Both the position numbers and the translations under genes were made by a program. The notes beneath the pieces were generated by a model. That model was not told the DNA's origin and made no database searches. It was given only the letters and a program-made list of their open reading frames with translations. A DNA stretch of 35,166 nucleotides from a virus. This document shows positions 31,005-35,166 of the stretch, piece by piece (the first letter of the stretch is position 1; the number at the start of each line of letters is the position of its first letter). Location of the stretch: IMG/VR virus record IMGVR_UViG_3300028831_000629, positions 1 to 35,166 of that record. The stretch is one strand, 5' to 3'.

Positions 31005-31170
31005 GGACAAGATGCGCAAGGACACCGCCGCCGACGCGGGCGAGCCGTTGGAGCACCGCCTGGAGCGGGTCTCGCGCAACCTGAGCGAGGCCGCCGCCGA
31101 GCTGCAGCGCCTCGTCGACCTGCTGTGGAAGGACCTGCGCCCCGGCGAAGAAGGGCCATCGCGGACATGA
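30997..31170 (+). CDS. 57-aa coiled-coil protein (first)
   Basis: GTG 30997 overlaps the membrane protein gene by 8 nt and has AAGGAA 8 nt upstream; ATG 31012 is an in-frame alternative. The product is charged and helical (HRLERVSRNLSEAAAELQRL, then VDLLWKDLRPG). It may pair with the coiled coil of a neighbouring membrane protein. No family is recognised. Confidence 0.5.
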   Translation: MSRDKMRKDTAADAGEPLEHRLERVSRNLSEAAAELQRLVDLLWKDLRPGEEGPSRT

Positions 31171-31340
31171 GCCAACTCGACGTGGCGCGCCTTGAGCAGG
31201 CCAAGCGGCGGGTCCAGGAGATCGCCGACCGGCTCGACTGTGTCGCTCAGGAAATGGACGTCATCGCCCAGCTCATCCGCGACTCAGCCGATGAGTTTGA
31301 TGCTGAACGGAGACAGGACACCGATGCTGCAAAGCCTTGA
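31167..31340 (+). CDS. 57-aa coiled-coil protein (second)
   Basis: ATG 31167 overlaps the previous stop (ATGA). The 57-residue product is helical and acidic (VARLEQAKRRVQEIADRL, then CVAQEMDVIAQLIRDSADEF). It has the same length and style as its neighbour but little residue identity. It overlaps the next gene by 17 nt. No family is recognised. Confidence 0.55.
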   Translation: MSQLDVARLEQAKRRVQEIADRLDCVAQEMDVIAQLIRDSADEFDAERRQDTDAAKP

Positions 31341-31815
31341 ACACGTGGCCGAGGCCGTCGGTAAGCTCGCCGACGAGACCCGGGACCTCAGCTTGGAGGT
31401 CCGCACCGACAACGCCGAGCGCAAGCGGCAGAGCCGGCAGCAGATGCTGCTGATCGTCATCACGCTGGTCGTGCTGGCGCTCCTCGTGGCGGTCGTCGTG
31501 CGCCAGCAGGTCGACCTGACCTCCCGCTCCCAGGCGGCGGCCCAGCAGCGGCAGTCCCAAATCGAGGTGGCCAACCAGATCAACGACTGCATCAACCCGG
31601 CCGGCGCCTGCTACAAGCGCAGCCAGGCCAACCAGCAGGCCATCATCAGCAGGATCGTGCAAGGCGAGATCGCGGCCAACCGCTGCGGGGTGCAGGCCAA
31701 CGGGGATGTCGCCAAGTTCGACGCCTGCCTCAAGGCCCACGGCCTCGCCCCGACCCCGCCGCCACCCCCGTCAGCGACCCCCTCGCCGACCCCCTCGCCG
31801 CGGGCGACGGGCTGA
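31324..31815 (+). CDS. Membrane-anchored protein with Cys-rich exported domain
   Basis: A 163-residue protein. A 38-residue cytoplasmic helix with a basic stretch (ERKRQSRQQ) is followed by one membrane segment (41-59) and an exported part of about 100 residues. This holds four cysteines (C89, C96, C121, C135) that could form two disulfides, and ends in a Pro/Ser/Thr-rich tail that may reach into the wall. The topology (basic side before the segment) favours N-in/C-out. Spanin-like, holin-associated or superinfection-exclusion roles all fit; none is proven. Confidence 0.65.
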   Translation: MLQSLEHVAEAVGKLADETRDLSLEVRTDNAERKRQSRQQMLLIVITLVVLALLVAVVVRQQVDLTSRSQAAAQQRQSQIEVANQINDCINPAGACYKRSQANQQAIISRIVQGEIAANRCGVQANGDVAKFDACLKAHGLAPTPPPPPSATPSPTPSPRATG

Positions 31816-31817
31816 AC

Positions 31818-31860
31818 TTGGCCACCGCCCGATAGGGGAACTCCGAAAGGTGGTGGCCAA
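31818..31860 (+). promoter_or_regulatory. Stem enclosing the ribosome-binding site of the next gene
   Basis: TTGGCCACCGCC (31818-31829) pairs with GGTGGTGGCCAA (31849-31860) over 12 bp with one wobble. The descending arm includes most of the GAAAGGTGG ribosome-binding site of ATG 31864. Folding would shut off that gene; the loop holds a CCGATAGG element. Function inferred. Confidence 0.4.
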
Positions 31861-31863
31861 CCA

Positions 31864-32496
31864 ATGCCCAGAGCACCCCGCACGCCCAAGCCCGGCGACC
31901 CGCAGGTCATCGACGTGCTCGCCGAACAACCAACCGAACAGTCCACAACGCAGGTCGTGAACCCGCCGGTCGCGCAGCAGCCGGTGGATCACCGGCCGGT
32001 GCCGGAGTCCGAGCTGACCCCCGACCAACGGCGCATCCGCGAGCTGGAAGACCGTCTCGCCAAGGAGTTGGGCCGCAAGGACCCGGACGTCGAACTGGCC
32101 GCGCCGGCCCAGCCCGGCGCCGAGGGCAACATCCTCATCCACTTCCTCGAAGACGGCTTCACCGTGCTCGGCCAGGTCTGGTACCGCGGCCAGGAGCTGG
32201 AGTTCGAACCGGGAAGCCCGGCCCACCAGGACACCTACGACCGCACCGGACGCAGCTGGCTGGACCTGCGCAACGACGAGTTCGCCCAGGCCGCCCGCTG
32301 GGGCAAGGTGATGTTCCGCAACGGCCCCTGGCCGGGCAAGAGCCTCGCCGAGGCGGCCGAGGTCCCCTACGAAGCGCTGCGCCCGATCAAGGAAGGCGCC
32401 GCCCGCCCGGCCGCCCCCAGCGAAGCCGAACTCGTCGCCGCCGGCATGGCCGAGGCCAAGCGCCGCCGGGCCGCCCCACGCCTGTCCGACCGGTAA
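31864..32496 (+). CDS. Actinophage head-region protein, function unknown
   Basis: A 210-residue protein. A Pro/Gln/Thr-rich first third is followed by a compact domain (NILIHFLEDGFTVLGQVWYRG, split by ordinary residues; SWLDLRNDEFAQAARWGKVMF; NGPWPGKSL). I recall this domain as a conserved protein just after the major capsid gene in many actinophages, where it is usually unnamed. The sequence resembles a small beta domain with an aromatic-rich surface. A strong hairpin follows its stop. Confidence 0.65.
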   Translation: MPRAPRTPKPGDPQVIDVLAEQPTEQSTTQVVNPPVAQQPVDHRPVPESELTPDQRRIRELEDRLAKELGRKDPDVELAAPAQPGAEGNILIHFLEDGFTVLGQVWYRGQELEFEPGSPAHQDTYDRTGRSWLDLRNDEFAQAARWGKVMFRNGPWPGKSLAEAAEVPYEALRPIKEGAARPAAPSEAELVAAGMAEAKRRRAAPRLSDR

Positions 32497-32501
32497 CGCG
32501 C

Positions 32502-32541
32502 GAGGCCGAGGCCCTGGTCTGCCCCAGGGGTCCTCGGCCTC
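32502..32541 (+). terminator. Long hairpin terminator
   Basis: GAGGCCGAGG (32502-32511) pairs with CCTCGGCCTC (32532-32541), and an inner CCCTGG/CCAGGG stem (32512-32517, 32524-32529) extends it to 16 bp with one 2-nt bulge. It starts 6 nt after the preceding stop and separates it from the connector gene. Confidence 0.85.
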
Positions 32542-32645
32542 ACTTCCGGCCCAACGTCATCAGGCCGGCGAACCCCTGCAGGGTACCGCCCACATCGCGC
32601 GCCCAGCCGGCCAACCGATGAAATAGACGAAAGGTGGTGAGCAGC

Positions 32646-33179
32646 ATGCTGGCGGTGCCGAGCGTGGCCAACCTCGCGGCGTTCACCGGACGCGCCGAGT
32701 CCAGCTTTACCGGCTTCGCCACCCAGGCGCTCACCCAGGCCACGCTGCTGTTCAGCGTCGTCACCCGGCTCACCGACTTCCCCACCGGCACCGACCCGGA
32801 CACGCGGCAGCTGGCCATCAACGCCATCCTGGAGATGGCCGACCGGATCTACCTGGAGCAGCCGTACGCGGCGGCCAAGTCCACCCCGTACAGCTCCGAG
32901 ACGATCGGCTCCTACAGCTACGCCAAGGGCTCCACCGCCGCCAAGGCCAAGGACCGCCAACCCACCGGGCTGCTGTGGTGGGACCTCGCCGTCGACGAGC
33001 TGAGCCTGCCCGAACGCTCCATCGTCGCCTCCGGCTCGATCGCCGTGGACCACACCGCCGTCTACTGCGACGCCGACGGCAACCGCTACGTGCTCGGCCC
33101 CGACCAGACCGACACCGGCCCGGACTGGCTCGGCGCCGACGTCAACGCCGAACTCAACCCGCGCCCGGCACTGGGATAG
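32646..33179 (+). CDS. Head-tail connector (adaptor) protein
   Basis: A 177-residue protein in the position of gp6/gp15-like adaptors that dock to the portal. A helical first half (FATQALTQATLLFSVVT, then LAINAILEMADRIYLEQPYA) and an IGSYSYAKGST segment are typical of actinophage adaptors. I choose ATG 32646, with AAAGGTGG 8 nt upstream, over GTG 32634, which lies inside that site. The rest is polar. Neck genes follow in the usual order. Confidence 0.78.
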   Translation: MLAVPSVANLAAFTGRAESSFTGFATQALTQATLLFSVVTRLTDFPTGTDPDTRQLAINAILEMADRIYLEQPYAAAKSTPYSSETIGSYSYAKGSTAAKAKDRQPTGLLWWDLAVDELSLPERSIVASGSIAVDHTAVYCDADGNRYVLGPDQTDTGPDWLGADVNAELNPRPALG

Positions 33180-33185
33180 GAGCCC
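33173..33185 (+). promoter_or_regulatory. GGGATAGGAGCCC start-associated sequence
   Basis: This 13-mer ends 3 nt before GTG 33189 and includes both the stop TAG of the connector gene and the Shine-Dalgarno AGGAG. As I recall, it equals the start-associated sequence of Cluster K mycobacteriophages, which lies 3-8 bp before start codons. It may be a true shared element or a chance stop-plus-ribosome-site. Confidence 0.5.
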
Positions 33186-33188
33186 GAC

Positions 33189-33614
33189 GTGCGGCACCTG
33201 TACAACTGCCGGGTCGGCGTCGACGAGCTGTCCGGCGACATCGTCAACGGCAGCCCGGTGATGCGCTGGACCCAACTCACCGACACCCTGGACCCCTACC
33301 TGCCCGACAGCCCCGGTGAGCTGATGTGCCGCATCGACCTGCAGTTCATGCGGCCCGGCAAGGACGCCCCCATGCCGGTGGTGGCCGGGCGCGCCCCCGA
33401 CCGCATCGGCGTCATGTTCTTCGACGTCACCACCGCCGTCAAGGCCGGCCAGCGCGTCCGGGTGCTCTCCGGGCCGGTCAGCGGCACCTTCGAGATCCGG
33501 GCCGTCCCCGACCCGGCGGTGGCCATGAGCGCCGCCCACCATATGGAAGTCCAGATCGTCGAGGTCGCCCAGGCCACCGCCGCCTTCCCCGGCCACGGCG
33601 TCGAGGAGGCGTGA
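33189..33614 (+). CDS. Head closure (stopper) protein
   Basis: A 141-residue beta-rich protein in the position of the head-completion/stopper genes: a CRVGVDELSGDIVNGSPVM start, RIDLQFMRPGKDAPMP, then VKAGQRVRVLSGPVSGTFEIRAV, split by ordinary residues. The pattern matches small barrel-type neck proteins of siphoviruses. It overlaps the next gene by one base (TGATG). Confidence 0.72.
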   Translation: MRHLYNCRVGVDELSGDIVNGSPVMRWTQLTDTLDPYLPDSPGELMCRIDLQFMRPGKDAPMPVVAGRAPDRIGVMFFDVTTAVKAGQRVRVLSGPVSGTFEIRAVPDPAVAMSAAHHMEVQIVEVAQATAAFPGHGVEEA

Positions 33615-34057
33615 TGGCCGTCGAATTCGACGTCGACATCTCCGACGCCATGCGCGCCCTGGACCACCTCGACCACCCACCCGACCTGGGCACCACCCTG
33701 CGCCTGGAAGCCGTGCTCACCGCCCAGTTCCAGGCCACCCAGCAGTACGTGCACGTCATCACCGGCTCGCTCAAGGCGTCCGGCAAGCTGCACAGCGGCA
33801 CCCGCGACGGCATCTGGACCGGCGAAATCAGCTACGGCGGCGAAGCCCCCGGCAGCCCACACGATCCGGTGCGCTACGCCGAACTGGAACAGTCCCGCAA
33901 CCCCGGCAACCCCGGCTACTACTACCGCCGCGGCAACATCCCCGGCACCGACAGCCAGGGCCGGGTCAGCGTCAACCACGACTTCATGGCCCCGGTCGCC
34001 GCGTTCGAGCCGATGTACCGGGAAGCGATGATGGCGTACCTGCGCGGTGAAGCATGA
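33614..34057 (+). CDS. HK97 gp10-like neck/tail completion protein
   Basis: A 147-residue protein with the gp10-like order: a helical start ending in LRLEAVLTAQFQATQQYV, then HVITGSLKASGKLHSG, GEISYGG, DPVRYAELEQSRN and a late FEPMYREAMMAYL helix. Family members join tail and head. GAGGAGG lies 5 nt upstream. It overlaps the next gene by 4 nt. Confidence 0.82.
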   Translation: MAVEFDVDISDAMRALDHLDHPPDLGTTLRLEAVLTAQFQATQQYVHVITGSLKASGKLHSGTRDGIWTGEISYGGEAPGSPHDPVRYAELEQSRNPGNPGYYYRRGNIPGTDSQGRVSVNHDFMAPVAAFEPMYREAMMAYLRGEA

Positions 34058-34542
34058 CCTCTCCGGTCCAGACCGACGACCTGATCCAGGGCGCGGTCAA
34101 ATACCTGCTCGGCTGCCCGGACATCACCGCCGTGCTGGGCGCCTTCCCGGAGACCGGCACGCCCTGGCTGTTCCAGCACACCCTGTGGTGCACCGTGGAA
34201 GGCAGCCAGTCCACCGCCGCCGTCATCGACCGGGCCGGCGGCTGGGCCGGCGCCAACGCCCACAACACCATGCGCTTCCCCCGCATCGTGCTGCAGCTGT
34301 ACGTCGACCCGCTACGCGACGCCGCCGGCAACGTCACCGACCCCGGCGAGGCGTACCGGCGCATCGACGCCGCCTTCGACGCCTTCGACAAGCGGCTGCA
34401 CCGCGCCGCGTCCGGCACCCAGATGTGGGGCACCGTGCGCACCATCGGCTGCCTGCGCCTCGGCGAACCCGACGCCTACCCGGTCCCCGACGGCGACGGC
34501 GGCATGCGGCTGACCACCTTCTACGGCCTGTCCGTCGGCTGA
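34054..34542 (+). CDS. Tail terminator protein
   Basis: A 162-residue alpha/beta protein following the gp10-like gene, as lambda gpU/gp17-like terminators do: DDLIQGAVKYLLGCPDITAVLG, MRFPRIVLQLYVDPLRDAAG, AYRRIDAAFDAFDKRLH and VRTIGCLRLGEP are consistent with the family. ATG 34054 overlaps the previous stop. The expected next gene, the major tail protein, is displaced by a glycosyltransferase. Confidence 0.75.
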   Translation: MTSPVQTDDLIQGAVKYLLGCPDITAVLGAFPETGTPWLFQHTLWCTVEGSQSTAAVIDRAGGWAGANAHNTMRFPRIVLQLYVDPLRDAAGNVTDPGEAYRRIDAAFDAFDKRLHRAASGTQMWGTVRTIGCLRLGEPDAYPVPDGDGGMRLTTFYGLSVG

Positions 34543-34614
34543 ACCCCGGCCGAGGACCGTCCACATTGCACAACCTGCACGGCAGCTTGCACGATCCGCA
34601 CGAATGGTGGCCCC

Positions 34615-35166
34615 ATGCTCAAGGTTCTGGTCAAGACCCCGCTCAACCCGTACTCCGGCTACGGCAACGACGGCATCGGCATCATCACCGCCCTCGCCGA
34701 CGCCGGCCTGGACGTCTACCTCGACCCCACGTTCGTCGCCCCGCCGCTGCCGGCCGTCGTCGCCGGGCTGCTCACCAAACGGCTGCAGGCCCCCTTCGAC
34801 CTGCTCATCCACCACGCCGACCCGGGCCAGCTGGGCATCAGCCCGGAAGCCCGCCGGGCCGCCAAGACCGCGGTGGCCTGGACCATGTGGGAGTACACCA
34901 CCCTGGACAACATGGTCGGGCGCAGCAAACTGCGCAAGGCGCTGCGCCCCTACGATCTCGTCCTGGGCTACGACGCGATCAGCACCGGCGCCCTCGCCCC
35001 GTACGTCACCAAGAAAGCCGGCACCCTGCAGGGCGGTTTCTGGCCCGACCAGTGGCCGCACGCCGAACGCGACTGGCACAGCGACCGGTTCGGCTTCTGC
35101 ATGGTCGGGCAGCTGCATGAACGCAAAGACCCGTTCGTGGCCATCCAGGCGTTCAAGGACCTCAAA
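34615..35166 (+). CDS. GT4-like glycosyltransferase (3' truncated by window end)
   Basis: The frame from ATG 34615 is open to the window edge (184 codons). It begins LKVLVKTPLNPYSGYGNDG, the first strand and Gly-rich loop of GT-B enzymes. WTMWEYTTLDN, YDLVLGYDAI and FGFCMVGQLHERKDPFVAIQAF follow; the last is the hinge region (xGRxxxxKxxxxxIxAF) of family GT4. The catalytic C-terminal lobe is beyond the window. It sits inside the tail gene block 72 nt after the tail terminator gene, where some phages keep enzymes that glycosylate virion proteins. Confidence 0.78.
   Translation, partial: MLKVLVKTPLNPYSGYGNDGIGIITALADAGLDVYLDPTFVAPPLPAVVAGLLTKRLQAPFDLLIHHADPGQLGISPEARRAAKTAVAWTMWEYTTLDNMVGRSKLRKALRPYDLVLGYDAISTGALAPYVTKKAGTLQGGFWPDQWPHAERDWHSDRFGFCMVGQLHERKDPFVAIQAFKDLK

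Noticed and set aside
390-34312. Long open frames on the minus strand (for example 390-1613, 2386-3933, 5951-8056, 19488-21563, 34312-35118)
   Set aside because: They are mirror images of well-supported + strand genes in GC-rich DNA, lack family features and rich ribosome sites, and show low-complexity Gly/Val/Ala/Arg content.
1-35166. tRNA, rRNA, integrase, transposase or attachment sites
   Set aside because: Looked for and not seen; no cloverleaf-like sequence, recombinase motif or paired direct repeats stood out by eye.

Overview
The window is a continuous piece of a tailed bacteriophage genome (free phage or prophage) from a very GC-rich actinobacterium such as Streptomyces, Micromonospora or a relative. 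This rests on the strong G/C bias at third codon positions, frequent GTG starts, a near absence of TTA codons, and actinophage-type head and neck proteins. All supported genes lie on the + strand, tightly packed and often overlapping by 4 nt (ATGA/GTGA). Both window edges cut genes. No integrase, tRNA, rRNA, CRISPR array or host flank was seen, so lytic or temperate lifestyle cannot be decided.

Layout. (1) 2-451: tail of a secreted, Thr/Pro-rich protein with a sortase-like LPVTS signal and membrane anchor, closed by a strong hairpin terminator (461-508). (2) 636-4915: DNA-processing operon with an Mre11/SbcD-type phosphoesterase, a Cas4/RecB-type nuclease with a predicted Fe-S cysteine set, a small coiled-coil protein, a DNA polymerase III beta-type sliding clamp, a Rad50/SbcC-like ATPase C-terminal half without a Walker A motif, and a 58-aa protein. 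(3) 4924-11641: ThyX, a 968-aa radical SAM protein of the B12-binding-like/DUF2344 type, small proteins including a zinc ribbon, a papain-like protease, and a DnaX-like clamp loader ATPase. (4) 11638-14503: alternating glycosyltransferases and FkbM methyltransferases. (5) 14511-22892: possible small terminase, capsid-associated proteins, a beta-sandwich protein, a collagen-like fibre, large terminase, DUF935-type portal and Mu gpF-type minor head protein. (6) 22983-27026: a 1347-aa polyvalent protein with a PI3/4K/HipA-like kinase core and a possible ADP-ribosyltransferase end. (7) 27055-30211: Mu I/Z-like protease-scaffold, decoration protein and major capsid protein, ended by two terminator hairpins. 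(8) 30273-31815: a PAS-domain protein, two small membrane proteins and two 57-aa helical proteins. (9) 31864-34542: connector, head-closure, neck and tail-terminator proteins. (10) 34615-end: start of a GT4-type glycosyltransferase.

How it fits together. The head set combines Mu-like portal/gpF/protease-scaffold logic with a lambda-type decoration and capsid pair and an HK97/lambda-type neck, so the virion is probably a siphovirus. The early block supplies recombination nucleases, a clamp, a clamp-loader subunit and dTMP synthesis. The sugar and methyl transferases probably decorate virion or envelope components. The least ordinary items are the kinase/ART polyvalent protein, the radical SAM enzyme, the Rad50 half beside a clamp, the PAS/membrane cassette, and potential RNA switches around ribosome-binding sites of structural genes.
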